DNA of 64,000 nt from contig NZ_BMSE01000015.1 in NCBI RefSeq assembly GCF_014648995.1, positions 62,001-126,000 of the forward strand. The letters are read 5' to 3'. The notes beneath the pieces are model-generated. The model saw only the letters and a program-made list of their open reading frames with translations, did not search any database and was not told where the DNA came from. Source of the stretch: Streptomyces massasporeus. Its GTDB lineage: Bacteria; Actinomycetota; Actinomycetes; Streptomycetales; Streptomycetaceae. Of the stretch, positions 44,489 to 53,870 are shown piece by piece (positions within the stretch are counted from its first letter, which is position 1; the number at the start of each line of letters is the position of its first letter). Position numbers and translations under genes: made by a program.

Positions 44489-45985
44489 GTGACCACCACA
44501 GGATCCACAGCCTCTGACCAGCCCGCCGACGAGACGGCCCTCCTGCCGGGCACCTCCGGCGGCGCCTGGCGAGGGAACGAGTACATCGCCAGCCTCAAGG
44601 ACGAGCGGGAGGTCTGGAGCGAGGGACGCCGGGTCGACGTGACCGGCGACCCGGGCTTCCGGCCCATGCTGTCCACGCTGGCCGGCCTCTACGACGCCCA
44701 GCACCTGCCCGACCGGGCGCAGGAGATGCTGCACCGCTCGGACACCTCCGGCAACCTGGTCAGCCTGTCGTACCTGGCGCCGGCCGACCGGGACGACCTC
44801 GGCCGCAAGTGGGCCAACTCCCACCGGTGGGCGGAGGCCTCCTACGGCCAGCTCTCCCGGATACCCGACTTCATGTCGAACGTGGTGGTCGGCCTGTACG
44901 ACTACCGGTTCCAACTGGCCGAGGTCGACCCCGAGTTCGGGCGCAACGCGGAGAACTACTACCACTACTGCCGCGAGAACGACCTCACGCTGACCCACGG
45001 CCTCGGCGACCCCCAGATCGACCGTTCCTCGACGCCCGCCGACCGGCCGGAGCTGGGTCTCAGGGTGGTGCGGCGCGGCTCCGACGGCATCGTCGTGCGG
45101 GGAGCCAAGCAGATCGCCACCCTGGCGCCGTACGCGCACGAGGTGCTCATCTACCTCTCGCCCGCGAACTACCTGCGCGAAGACCCCAGCTACGTCTGCT
45201 GGTTCGCCGCTCCCCTGGCGACACCGGGCCTGCGCGTCCTGTGCCGCACGTCGTACGCCGAGGGCTCCGGTGGCCTGTCCGCGCGCTACGACGAGCAGGA
45301 CGCCATGCTGGTGTTCGACGACGCGTTCATCCCGATGGACCGGGTCTTCCTGCTCGACGACTCCCAGGCGGCCGTCCGCGGGTTCGGCGAGCTGAACAAG
45401 TGGTCGCTCTACACCGGCCAGGTGCGCTACTACCACCGGCTGCGCACCATGCTCGGGGTCGCGTCTCTGCTGGCCCAGGCGATCGGCGTCGACACGTTCC
45501 GACAGGTCACGGACCTCCTCGGCGAACTCACCTCGTACGTCGAGATCGTCCGGCTCGGCCTGGCCGCGATCGACGCCGAGTGCCGGCCCACCTCCTCGGG
45601 CCTGCTCGCCCCCGGCTCGACGGCAGCGCTCGACGCCGTCGCCGGCCGTTTCTCGACGCGGGGCTCGGAGATCATCCGGCAGATCGGCGCGTCGGGTCTG
45701 ATCATGCAGCCCTCGGAGGCCGATCTCGGGACCTCCGAGCTGCGCGCGGTGCTGGACACCTACATGTGCGGGCGCGAGACGAGTGTGGACGAGAAGTCCC
45801 GGATCTTCCGTCTCGCCGCCGATCTCGCCGTCGACCGCTTCGGAATGCGTCAGGAGCTCTACGAGACATGGAACCGCGGCGATCCCGCTCGGGTCCGCTC
45901 GATGCTCTATGCCCGCTATCCCGACCTGCGGCGCTGCGAAACCCAGGCCCGCGACCTGGCCGAAGGGCGGAACGACACCACATGA
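44489..45985 (+). CDS. HpaB-family FADH2-dependent phenol monooxygenase
   Basis: This 498-residue protein is the large component of a two-component flavin hydroxylase (4-hydroxyphenylacetate 3-monooxygenase/PvcC type). Family features are RIPDFMSNVVVGLYDY, ENDLTLTHGLGDPQIDRS and GIVVRGAKQIATLAPYAHE, followed by a C-terminal acyl-CoA-dehydrogenase-like helical domain. It would ortho-hydroxylate a phenol such as tyrosine to DOPA. It needs reduced flavin; the reductase domain is fused to the next protein, whose start overlaps this stop (ATGA). The GTG at 44489 has a GTAGGAG site; the long open frame upstream is a shadow of the preceding gene. Confidence 0.9.
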   Translation: MTTTGSTASDQPADETALLPGTSGGAWRGNEYIASLKDEREVWSEGRRVDVTGDPGFRPMLSTLAGLYDAQHLPDRAQEMLHRSDTSGNLVSLSYLAPADRDDLGRKWANSHRWAEASYGQLSRIPDFMSNVVVGLYDYRFQLAEVDPEFGRNAENYYHYCRENDLTLTHGLGDPQIDRSSTPADRPELGLRVVRRGSDGIVVRGAKQIATLAPYAHEVLIYLSPANYLREDPSYVCWFAAPLATPGLRVLCRTSYAEGSGGLSARYDEQDAMLVFDDAFIPMDRVFLLDDSQAAVRGFGELNKWSLYTGQVRYYHRLRTMLGVASLLAQAIGVDTFRQVTDLLGELTSYVEIVRLGLAAIDAECRPTSSGLLAPGSTAALDAVAGRFSTRGSEIIRQIGASGLIMQPSEADLGTSELRAVLDTYMCGRETSVDEKSRIFRLAADLAVDRFGMRQELYETWNRGDPARVRSMLYARYPDLRRCETQARDLAEGRNDTT

Positions 45986-48900
45986 GTCTCGACAGCATCC
46001 GGCTCGAAGGCGTCACGACCCACAACCTCAAGTCGGTCGACGTCTCCTTCCCCAAGGGGAAGCTGGTCGTCGCCGCGGGTGTCTCGGGGTCGGGCAAGTC
46101 GTCCCTGGTCATCGACACCCTCTTCGAACACTCCAAGACGCTCTACCTGGGCGCCCTGTCCAGCAAGTCCCTCGACATGGGCGACGGCGACTACCAGTTC
46201 GACCGGATCGCGGGGACCCAGCCGCCGGTGGCCCTGCGCCAGCGCGACGGCGGCTACTCCAACCCCCGCTCGACCGTGGGGACCCTCACCGGCCTCGACG
46301 GGCTGTACCGGCTGTTGTTCGGCGCCGGCTCGCGGCCGGTGTGCCCGGCCTGTCTCGGCCCGACCGGTCCGGACCTGTTCTGCGACGACTGCGGCTGCTT
46401 CGCCGAACCGCACTCCGCGAAGCACTTCAGCCCGAACCGCAAGGAAGGCAAGTGCCTCCGGTGCGACGGCATCGGCGAACTCGTCGGCTTCTCGCTGGAC
46501 AAGATCATCCCGGACCGGTCGAAGACCCTCACCGAGATCTGGGACGGCGCCGACCCGGGGACGTTCGCCGTTCCCAACGTGCGCAAGGCCTTCGAGGCGA
46601 TGGCCGCGGACATCGGCCTGGACCTCTCCCTGCCGTTCGAGAAGCTGAGCCCGGAGCAGACCGAGAAGGTGCTGCACGGCTCGGACACGATCTACACGCT
46701 CAAGATCCGCAAGGTCACCAACGACTTCCGCTTCGAGGGCATCCTGGGCTTCCTGGAGCGCGCGTACCGCAACGCGTCATCGGCCGCCCGCAAGAACGCC
46801 TTCACCAACTACCTCGGACGGGAAGTCTGCCCCGGGTGTGACGGAGGGCGGTTGCGCCCCGAATCGCTCAGGGCGACGGTGGCCGGGCACACCTTCCACG
46901 ACTTTCAGAGCGATGAACTGTCGCGATCGATCACCCGGTTGCGCGACGGACTCGCGTCCGGTGCCGTGCCGGCGCAGGTGCGTGAACTCGCCTCCGCGAT
47001 CGTCAAACAGAGCGCGAACATCGACGACGTCGGACTCGGCCACCTGCAACTCCAGCGGCCCGTCATCACCCTCTCCGGCGGTGAACTGCAACGGCTGCTG
47101 CTGGCGCAGCACCTGGCCAGCGACCTGACCGGCGTCATGTACGTCCTCGACGAACCGACCGCCGGTCTGCACGAGGCCGACACAGGGAAGATCCTCACCT
47201 CGCTGCGACGATTGCGCGATCTCGGGAACACCGTCATCGTCATCGAGCACGACGAGTCGGTGATCCGTGCCGCCGACTGGATCGTCGAGCTGGGACCCGG
47301 GGCCGGCTCTCGCGGCGGCGAGATCGTCTTCGAGGGCCGCTTCGCCGACCTGCTGAGCTCCGGTGCCTCACCGACGGCGACCGCGATGTTGTCCGGCGGG
47401 CCGTCGCGGGCGCGGGCCGAACTCGCCGACGCGTCCTGGCTCGAAGTGCGCGGCATCACGCGCAACAACGTGGTCGACCAGACCGCGACGTTCCCGCTCG
47501 GCGGGCTCACCTGCGTCTCCGGCGTGTCCGGCGCGGGCAAGAGCTCCCTGGTGGCAGGTATCCACGCAGCGGTCTCCCGGGCCATCGCCCAGCGGTCGAC
47601 GGGCGCGGCGGACGGGAGCAGCGGCATCCGGGGAGCCGAAGCCCTCGACGACGTCATCCACGTCGAGCAGCGGCCGATCGGCCGCTCCAGCCGCAGCACG
47701 CTCGTCACCTACATCGGCATCAGCGACCACATCCGCGACGCCTTCGCCGGCAGCGCCGACGCGGTCGAACGCGGCCTCGGCCGAGGCGAGTTCAGCCCGA
47801 ACGTCGCGGGCGGGCGGTGCGAGTCCTGCAAGGGACTCGGGCTGGCCGAGATCGAGATGACCCTCTTCAAGAGCGAGTTCATCGTCTGCCCCGAGTGCGA
47901 GGGCCGACGGTTCCAGGAGCACGTCCTCGACGTGCGGCTGGGCGACAAGAACATCCACGACGTGCTGTCGATGACCGTCGAGGACGCACTCGAGTGGTTC
48001 GACGCCACGAGCAGCCCCAAGGTCGTCCAAGCGCTCGGCGTGCTCCGTGAGTTCGGCCTCGGCTACCTGCAACTCGGCTGCTCGACGACCACGCTGTCCG
48101 GTGGCGAGGCGCAACGGCTCAACCTGGCCGGCGAGCTGCTCAAACAGCGCCGCAGCCGCACGCTGTTCATCTTCGACGAGCCGACGCGCGGCCTGCACGC
48201 CGCCGACATCCGCCACCTTCTGGCCCTCTTCGAGCGCCTGATCTCCACCGGCAACACCATCGTGGTCATCGAGCACGACCTGAAGGTGATCGCCATCGCC
48301 GACTGGGTGATCGACCTGGGACCCGGCGCCGGCCGCGAGGGGGGCCGGGTCGTGCACAGCGGGACACCGGAGGACCTCGCGGCCAACACGGCGAGTGTGA
48401 CCGGCGAGTTCGTACGCCGGTTGCGCGAGGAACCCGGCGCGACGACGCCGGTGCCCGAACCCGCCGGACTCCTTCAACCGAACGCGGCGCCGGACCTCGG
48501 GGTCATCGGCGAGCTTCTCCCACGGGCCGTCACGGTGGTCGCCGGCACGGCACGGCAGTCCGAGCGGAACGGACCGACACCGTACGGCCTGGTGATCGGC
48601 TCGCTCACCGTCGTCTCCGACGAACTCGCCCTGATCGGCTTCCTGGTGCGCTCCGGCAGCACCAGCTGGAACGCCATCGCGGACACCGGACGGTTCTGCG
48701 TCAACATCCTCGGCGAGGACCAGCACGAGGTGTCCGACGCCTTCTCGCAGGGCAGGCCGGACAGCCGTTTCGACGCCCTTGCGTGGACGCCCTCCGCCAA
48801 CGGCTGCCCGAGGCTCTCCGGCGCCGTCGGCACCATCGACTGCAGCCTGAGGTCGACGTACCGGATCGGCGACCACGAATTCGTCCTCGCGACGGTCGTC

Positions 48901-49017
48901 AGCGTCGACATGGAGGGCGGCGCGGACCGCCGGCCACTGCTCCGGGCCGAACGGGGCGACAGCGCTCTCGACGACTACGGGTGGCGCCGGTTCGCCCGGG
49001 AAGCGGAGGCCAGGTGA
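45982..49017 (+). CDS. UvrA-like DNA-damage-recognition ABC ATPase fused to a flavin reductase
   Basis: This is one continuous frame of 1011 residues. Residues 1-~825 are UvrA-like: Walker A GVSGSGKSSL (33-42) and GVSGAGKSSL (~514), signatures LSGGELQRLLLA and LSGGEAQRLNLA, Walker B VLDEPTAGLH and IFDEPTRGLH, and several CxxC zinc-finger pairs. After a Pro-rich linker, residues ~836-1005 are a HpaC-type flavin reductase domain (PYGLVIGSLTVVSDELALIG, GRFCVNILGEDQHEVSDAFS, GDHEFVLATVVSVD). UvrA-like proteins give resistance to DNA-binding drugs (DrrC). The reductase half should supply FADH2 to the HpaB encoded just upstream. I know of no characterised fusion of this kind. Confidence 0.9.
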   Translation: MSLDSIRLEGVTTHNLKSVDVSFPKGKLVVAAGVSGSGKSSLVIDTLFEHSKTLYLGALSSKSLDMGDGDYQFDRIAGTQPPVALRQRDGGYSNPRSTVGTLTGLDGLYRLLFGAGSRPVCPACLGPTGPDLFCDDCGCFAEPHSAKHFSPNRKEGKCLRCDGIGELVGFSLDKIIPDRSKTLTEIWDGADPGTFAVPNVRKAFEAMAADIGLDLSLPFEKLSPEQTEKVLHGSDTIYTLKIRKVTNDFRFEGILGFLERAYRNASSAARKNAFTNYLGREVCPGCDGGRLRPESLRATVAGHTFHDFQSDELSRSITRLRDGLASGAVPAQVRELASAIVKQSANIDDVGLGHLQLQRPVITLSGGELQRLLLAQHLASDLTGVMYVLDEPTAGLHEADTGKILTSLRRLRDLGNTVIVIEHDESVIRAADWIVELGPGAGSRGGEIVFEGRFADLLSSGASPTATAMLSGGPSRARAELADASWLEVRGITRNNVVDQTATFPLGGLTCVSGVSGAGKSSLVAGIHAAVSRAIAQRSTGAADGSSGIRGAEALDDVIHVEQRPIGRSSRSTLVTYIGISDHIRDAFAGSADAVERGLGRGEFSPNVAGGRCESCKGLGLAEIEMTLFKSEFIVCPECEGRRFQEHVLDVRLGDKNIHDVLSMTVEDALEWFDATSSPKVVQALGVLREFGLGYLQLGCSTTTLSGGEAQRLNLAGELLKQRRSRTLFIFDEPTRGLHAADIRHLLALFERLISTGNTIVVIEHDLKVIAIADWVIDLGPGAGREGGRVVHSGTPEDLAANTASVTGEFVRRLREEPGATTPVPEPAGLLQPNAAPDLGVIGELLPRAVTVVAGTARQSERNGPTPYGLVIGSLTVVSDELALIGFLVRSGSTSWNAIADTGRFCVNILGEDQHEVSDAFSQGRPDSRFDALAWTPSANGCPRLSGAVGTIDCSLRSTYRIGDHEFVLATVVSVDMEGGADRRPLLRAERGDSALDDYGWRRFAREAEAR

Positions 49018-50048
49018 CCACGACCACGTCCCTCGCGGGTCACTACGAACAGTTCCTGGAACTGCTCACCCGAGACCCGCGTACCGAGGCGGACGGCCGC
49101 GGCGGTCTGCGCGCGCGGTACGGCGAACGGGCCGATCCGTCGGGCGGATCACAGCCGATCGTGCTGACCCGCGACGAGTGGATCCGCAACCAGATCGACC
49201 TGACGCTGGCACTGGGCCGGCTGCTGACCGAGGACGACGTCGTCGTCTCGGCCGTGCCGTACGAGCTGTCGTTCGTCGGCGCCGAGGTGGACCGCGTGAT
49301 CGAGATGGTCGGCGCCTCGGTGATCAGCGTCGGGACGAGCGGGACCATCTGCCCGATGGCGCGGCTGCTCGGACTGATCGAGCAGTACGAGGTGACGGCC
49401 CTGGTGTGCTCGCCGAGCTTCGCCGCAGAGCTCGCGGGTCTCGCGGTGTCCCTGGGCAAGCGGCCCGCGGACGCCACGATCCGGACGATCGTCTGCGTGG
49501 GGGAGGCCTGCTCCACCGAGCGCCTCGACCGCATCGGCGCCGCCTGGGCGGCGAGGACCTCCGCCCTGTACGGGACGTCGTCGACACCGACGGTCGCCGT
49601 CGCCTGCGACCACGGCGCACTGCACCTGTGCGACCACCGGCTGCGGGCGGAGGTCCGCGGCGGTCTGCGCGGCGAGCTGATCCTGGACGGCACACCGACC
49701 GGCGAGGTCGTCGAGCTGTGGCCGGCGGAGCGCCGCTGCGACTGCGGTTCCCCGAGCCGGGTCCTGGTGCCGCTCGGCAGCGTGGCGTCGGCGGTACGCG
49801 GACCGGACGGGCTGGTCTCGGCGGTGGACGTGGAGCGGGTCGTGTTCGGCCACAGGAGGCTCGCACCGCGCTTCGCCTGCGCCGTCCGGGACGGCACCTT
49901 CCATGTGACCTGCGCCGTGGCCGACTCCGCCGCGGTGGACACGGACGCGATGCGGCGTGCGATCCGCGGCGGCATCGACGAGGCGCTCGGCGTCGAGGCC
50001 GAGGTCACGATCGTCGGCGTGCAGGACTGGAGCACCGCCCCGTCATGA
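49014..50048 (+). CDS. Shortened PaaK-like ligase homologue with degenerate motifs
   Basis: This 344-residue relative of the ligase at 41383 lacks the N-terminal ~100 residues. The P-loop is degenerate (DPSGGSQPIV in place of SSGTxGxP), and the RYRTGD ribose-binding motif is missing (GEVVELWPAERRCDCGSP). The central AVPYELSFVGAEVDRVIEMV and ALYGTSSTPTVAVAC still align. It is unlikely to adenylate on its own; a regulatory or partner role, or a non-adenylating acyltransferase, is possible. The start GTG overlaps the stop of the UvrA-reductase gene (GTGA). Confidence 0.72.
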   Translation: MTTTTSLAGHYEQFLELLTRDPRTEADGRGGLRARYGERADPSGGSQPIVLTRDEWIRNQIDLTLALGRLLTEDDVVVSAVPYELSFVGAEVDRVIEMVGASVISVGTSGTICPMARLLGLIEQYEVTALVCSPSFAAELAGLAVSLGKRPADATIRTIVCVGEACSTERLDRIGAAWAARTSALYGTSSTPTVAVACDHGALHLCDHRLRAEVRGGLRGELILDGTPTGEVVELWPAERRCDCGSPSRVLVPLGSVASAVRGPDGLVSAVDVERVVFGHRRLAPRFACAVRDGTFHVTCAVADSAAVDTDAMRRAIRGGIDEALGVEAEVTIVGVQDWSTAPS

Positions 50049-50118
50049 CCCGCACCCCGCCGCGGCGCGCGGTCGCCGCGGCCCATCCACCCGGTGGCAT
50101 CTCGAGGAGACAAGACGC

Positions 50119-51054
50119 ATGAGGGTAGCGGTAGTACAGACCCAGTGGGTCGACGACCCCGAAGACGGCCTGCGCAACGCCTACCAGGCGATCGAGGACG
50201 TCTGCGGCGCCGGCGACATCGACCTGGTGTGCTTTCCCGAGTTCCTGCTCGGCCCGCCGTGGTACATGCCCGGGCAGGACGGGCTGAAGGGACGCACCGA
50301 CACCCCGATACCGGGGCCGATCGTCGACGGCTTCCAGTCCCTGGCCCGCAAACTCAACACGCACATTCTGCTGGGGTCGCTCGTCGAGGACCTGCAGGAC
50401 GGCATGTACCGGAACACGTCCCTGCTGATCGGCCGGCAGGGCGTCATCACCGGACGCGCCGTCAAGGCACACCCGTTCGGCAACGAGATGGTGGTGTGCC
50501 GCCAGACGGACGCACTCGGCGTGCTGTCGACCGAGTTCGGGCAGATCGGCATCGCCGTGTGCTCGGACTTCTGGATCCCCGAGGTCGTCCGGCTGCTGGC
50601 GCTCGCCGGCGCGCGAACGGTCTTCGTACCGGGCGGGACACTGGGCCAGAACCAGCCGCTCATGGTGAACGCCCTGCGCACGGCGGCGTACCTGAACGAC
50701 GTCAACATCGTCTACGCGAGCTCGGTCGGAGTCGTCCGCGGCAAACGCGGCGACCGGCTCGTGGAGATCCACTTCGCCGGCACCAGCCTGGTCGCCAGCC
50801 CCGAGGGTGTGCTCGCGCAGGCCGGCAGCGACGAGCCGGAGACCCTCGTCGTCGACATCGACGAGCCCGCGGACGGCGACGGCCGCCGCTGGCAGCAACT
50901 CCGCAGGCCCGACGCCTACCAGGCGCTGCTCACTCCGTACGCCGGAGCGGACCGGGACCTCGCCGCCGAACTGCGGGCCAGCCTGACCGGCGGCGGCCCG
51001 GACCGGGGCCGGCCCCCGGCCGCGACCAGCACACATGAGGGGACTCGTTCGTGA
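50119..51054 (+). CDS. Nitrilase-superfamily carbon-nitrogen hydrolase 1 (triad intact)
   Basis: This 311-residue protein has the alpha-beta-beta-alpha nitrilase fold and a complete Glu41 (FPEFLLG)-Lys116 (VKAHPFG)-Cys148 (AVCSDFW) triad. It may hydrolyse an amide or nitrile, or condense an acyl-enzyme with an amine. It is the only one of four nitrilase-fold proteins in this operon with all three catalytic residues. It is preceded by a 70-base gap and a GAGGAG site, the largest gap between genes within the operon after its first gene. Confidence 0.86.
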   Translation: MRVAVVQTQWVDDPEDGLRNAYQAIEDVCGAGDIDLVCFPEFLLGPPWYMPGQDGLKGRTDTPIPGPIVDGFQSLARKLNTHILLGSLVEDLQDGMYRNTSLLIGRQGVITGRAVKAHPFGNEMVVCRQTDALGVLSTEFGQIGIAVCSDFWIPEVVRLLALAGARTVFVPGGTLGQNQPLMVNALRTAAYLNDVNIVYASSVGVVRGKRGDRLVEIHFAGTSLVASPEGVLAQAGSDEPETLVVDIDEPADGDGRRWQQLRRPDAYQALLTPYAGADRDLAAELRASLTGGGPDRGRPPAATSTHEGTRS

Positions 51055-51839
51055 CCATCTTCGTAGCGCAGCACGCCCGCCGGGCGACCCCTGAGGCGAC
51101 GGCCTCCGCCGTACTCGACGATCTCGACAGCCGGGTGAGCGACGAGGCGTCGTTCGTCGTCCTCCCCGAGAACGCGTTCACCACCGGCGGCGACGTCCGG
51201 GCGCTGCCCCGGCCCCTGCGCGAACAGTGCCTGGACCGGCTGACGGCCCTGGCGCGGACCCGCGGTACCTATGTGCTCACCGGCTCGTGGGCGGAGACAC
51301 GGCCGGGCGGCGGGCTGACGCAGGTGACCAGGTTGCTGGACCCGAGCGGCTCGGAGTGCGCCCGGGTGGAGCGTCCCGTCCTGCCCGACGGGACGACGGG
51401 CACCGGCGACGACTTCCCCGTCGTCGAGACGCCGTTCGGCCACGTCGGGGTGCTCCTCGGCCCCGACTTCTGGCTGGTCGAACCGCCGCGCATCGCATGC
51501 CTGGCCGGTGCGGAGCTGCTGCTGGTGGCCGGGTCCCTCGACGGCAGGCAGCAGGCGTCGCAGCGCGCCGCCGTGTGGGGCATCGCGACCCTCAACACCG
51601 TCGCCGTCGCCTTCGCCGGTTCGCTGAGCGAACGCTGCGGCGGGGGCAGTGCCGTGGCGGCGCCCGAGGGCTTCGTCGCCGAGGCGGGCACCGACGAAGG
51701 GGTCATCGAGGCGCCCTGGGACGTCGAGAGGATCCGGCACCTGCGCGAACCCGACCTGCGCTTCCAGCAGACCCTCTGGTTCGGCCTGTGGGCTCGCCGG
51801 ACGGAGCTGTACACGGACCTGACGGCGCAGGTGAGTTGA
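51051..51839 (+). CDS. Nitrilase-fold protein 2, catalytic Cys and Lys missing
   Basis: This 262-residue nitrilase homologue keeps Glu40 (VLPENAF) and the overall order of strands. The catalytic Cys is replaced by Gly137 (VLLGPDFW in place of xxCxDxx), and the Lys region reads ARVERPVLPDG with no lysine. It is probably not a hydrolase by the classical mechanism. It starts as GTG overlapping the stop of nitrilase 1 (GTGA), which suggests a heteromeric complex with the intact enzyme. Confidence 0.78.
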   Translation: MTIFVAQHARRATPEATASAVLDDLDSRVSDEASFVVLPENAFTTGGDVRALPRPLREQCLDRLTALARTRGTYVLTGSWAETRPGGGLTQVTRLLDPSGSECARVERPVLPDGTTGTGDDFPVVETPFGHVGVLLGPDFWLVEPPRIACLAGAELLLVAGSLDGRQQASQRAAVWGIATLNTVAVAFAGSLSERCGGGSAVAAPEGFVAEAGTDEGVIEAPWDVERIRHLREPDLRFQQTLWFGLWARRTELYTDLTAQVS

Positions 51840-51840
51840 G

Positions 51841-53022
51841 ATGCGCGACACCGGTGCCTCCGCCTCCGACGTCCGAGGGCGGATCGCCACGGAGATGGCG
51901 GACGACGTGCCCTGGAACAGGGTGCTCAACTCCATCTGCACCGAACCCCATCCGCTGGGTGTCGAGATGGCGTCCGCCGCGGCACACACCAACCTCGGCG
52001 ACGTGCGCATCTTCCGCGGCACCAAGCGGATCGAGCGCAAGGTCGTCGAGCTGCTGCTCGACCTGATGGGAAACCCCGGAGGTTCGGGAAGTCTGGTGTC
52101 CGGTGGCACCGAGGCGAACCTGATCGCGATGCTGGTGGCCCGCGAGGCGGCACGCGCCCGGGGACGGCTGACCGACCGGCCCGAAGTCGTCGTCAGCAGC
52201 ACCGTGCACTTCTCCTTCACCAAGGTCTTCGGCCTGCTGGGGCTGACCCCGGTGGTCGTGCCGGTCGACGACTCCCTGCGGTTGCCGGCCGGCGAGGTGG
52301 CCCGGCGCATCGGCGAGCACACCGTCGCGGTCGTCGCGACCGCGGGCAGCAGCGAGTTCGGTGTGGTCGACGCGGTCGACGAGATCGGACCCGTGGTGGC
52401 GGGACGCGATGTGCACCTGCACGTGGACGCGGCCACCGGCGGCTTCATCATCCCCTTCGCCCGTGAACTCGGCCACGACCTGCCCCGGTTCGACTTCACC
52501 GTGGACGGCGTCGACTCGATCACCATCGACCCGCACAAGTACGGACTGGCCAACGTCCCGGCCGGGGCGATCCTGTTCCGCGGCGGCCAGGACGCCGGAC
52601 GTTTCGCCGTCGACTCGTTCTTCATCGACACGCCGGTGCACAACACCCTGCTCGGCACCCGGCCGGGCGCCGCCGCGGTGTCGACCTACGCGGTGCTGGA
52701 GCACCTAGGGCGGGACGGCTTCCGCGACCTCACCCGGACCAACTTCGAGGTGACGAAGTACCTGGTGGACGGGTTGCGCGCCGCCGGGCACGAGTTGTTC
52801 GCCGAACCGCAGCTGAACATCGTCGTGGTCAAAATGCCGCACGCGGTCCGCATCTCCCAACTGCTGGAGTCGAAGGGCTGGATCGTCTCCACGTCGAAGC
52901 GATTCGGCGAAACCCTGCGGCTGGTGGTCACCCGGCACGTGACGCCCGCGATGGTGGACGAGTTCCTTCCGGTGCTGGAGCGGGCGTGCAAGGAAGTCGC
53001 GGCCGAGGCGGCGCCACGATGA
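51841..53022 (+). CDS. PLP-dependent group II amino acid decarboxylase (MfnA/tyrosine decarboxylase-like)
   Basis: This is a 393-residue fold-type I enzyme. The PLP lysine is Lys233 in TIDPHKYGLAN, the cofactor Asp is Asp196 in HVDAATGG, and SGGTEANLIAM binds phosphate. It resembles archaeal-type aspartate/tyrosine decarboxylases (MfnA) in length and in the HFSFTKVFGLLG stretch. It likely decarboxylates an aromatic amino acid such as tyrosine or DOPA, or an intermediate, to an amine. It starts one base after the preceding stop. Confidence 0.86.
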   Translation: MRDTGASASDVRGRIATEMADDVPWNRVLNSICTEPHPLGVEMASAAAHTNLGDVRIFRGTKRIERKVVELLLDLMGNPGGSGSLVSGGTEANLIAMLVAREAARARGRLTDRPEVVVSSTVHFSFTKVFGLLGLTPVVVPVDDSLRLPAGEVARRIGEHTVAVVATAGSSEFGVVDAVDEIGPVVAGRDVHLHVDAATGGFIIPFARELGHDLPRFDFTVDGVDSITIDPHKYGLANVPAGAILFRGGQDAGRFAVDSFFIDTPVHNTLLGTRPGAAAVSTYAVLEHLGRDGFRDLTRTNFEVTKYLVDGLRAAGHELFAEPQLNIVVVKMPHAVRISQLLESKGWIVSTSKRFGETLRLVVTRHVTPAMVDEFLPVLERACKEVAAEAAPR

Positions 53023-53870
53023 GCCTCTTCCGCGGCGCCCGCACCCGGCTCGCCGCCCTGCAGTTGCGGATCGAGCCCGGGCAGCGGGACGAGAACCTGG
53101 CGCGAGCCGCCAAGCTGCTGTCCACCGCACGAGAACGCGAGGCCGACCTGGCGTGCCTGCCGGCGACGTTCGCCACCGGCCTGAACTTCCCGACGCTGCG
53201 CACCGACGCGACCACCGAGGACGGCCCGGTCGTCGAGTTCCTCGCCGAGCAGGCCCGCACCCTCGGCATGCACATCGCCGCGGGCGTGCTCCTGTCGGCC
53301 GGGCGGGACGTCTTCGACGCGGCCGTGCTCGTCGGCCCCGGCGGCGACCCGCTCGGCTGGTACCACCGCGCCTGCGTGTGGGCGGGCGAGTCCGAGTACA
53401 TCTCCACCGGCTCGCCCGGCGAGGTCATCGACACACCCGTCGGGCGGATCGGCCTCCAGGTCAGTTACGACCTGCGGTTCCCGGAGGCGAGTCGGCAGTA
53501 CCTCGCCCAGGACGCCGACCTCGTCGTCTGCGTGGCCAACCTCTTCGGGCCGTTCTCGCACCCGGTGCGCTCCTTGTGCCGCGCCCGGGCCGCCGACAAC
53601 GAGTGCGCACTGGTCTTCGCCAGCGGGGTGGGGGAGAACCGCTTCGCGAACATGACCTACGTCGGCCGCAGCATGATCGTCGACGGTCTGGTGCAGGACG
53701 CCCGCGAGGACCAGGACGCCGACGTCCTCGCCGAGGCCGACCCGGGCGGCCAGGAAGCCGTGATCCACGCGGACGTGCACTGGCGGCAGCGGCGCAAGGT
53801 CCGCGCCGGGCTGCCGTTCCACGACGACCTGCGCTCGACCTGGACCACGAACCACGGGGGGCCCGCCTGA
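53019..53870 (+). CDS. Nitrilase-fold protein 3, whole triad replaced
   Basis: This 283-residue nitrilase-fold protein is well conserved over its core (VSYDLRFPEASRQYL, ASGVGENRF), but the catalytic residues are lost. Glu is Ala49 (CLPATF), Lys is Arg117 (YHRACVW) and Cys is Ser149 (QVSYDLRF). The conserved scaffold argues for a selected non-hydrolytic function such as binding or partnering rather than decay. It overlaps the decarboxylase gene (ATGA) and the ABC permease gene. Confidence 0.8.
   Translation: MSLFRGARTRLAALQLRIEPGQRDENLARAAKLLSTAREREADLACLPATFATGLNFPTLRTDATTEDGPVVEFLAEQARTLGMHIAAGVLLSAGRDVFDAAVLVGPGGDPLGWYHRACVWAGESEYISTGSPGEVIDTPVGRIGLQVSYDLRFPEASRQYLAQDADLVVCVANLFGPFSHPVRSLCRARAADNECALVFASGVGENRFANMTYVGRSMIVDGLVQDAREDQDADVLAEADPGGQEAVIHADVHWRQRRKVRAGLPFHDDLRSTWTTNHGGPA

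Noticed and set aside
44809-45981. N-terminal extension of the UvrA-like frame
   Set aside because: It overlaps the HpaB gene in another frame and has no homology; the ATG at 45982 is preceded by the usual ATGA coupling.
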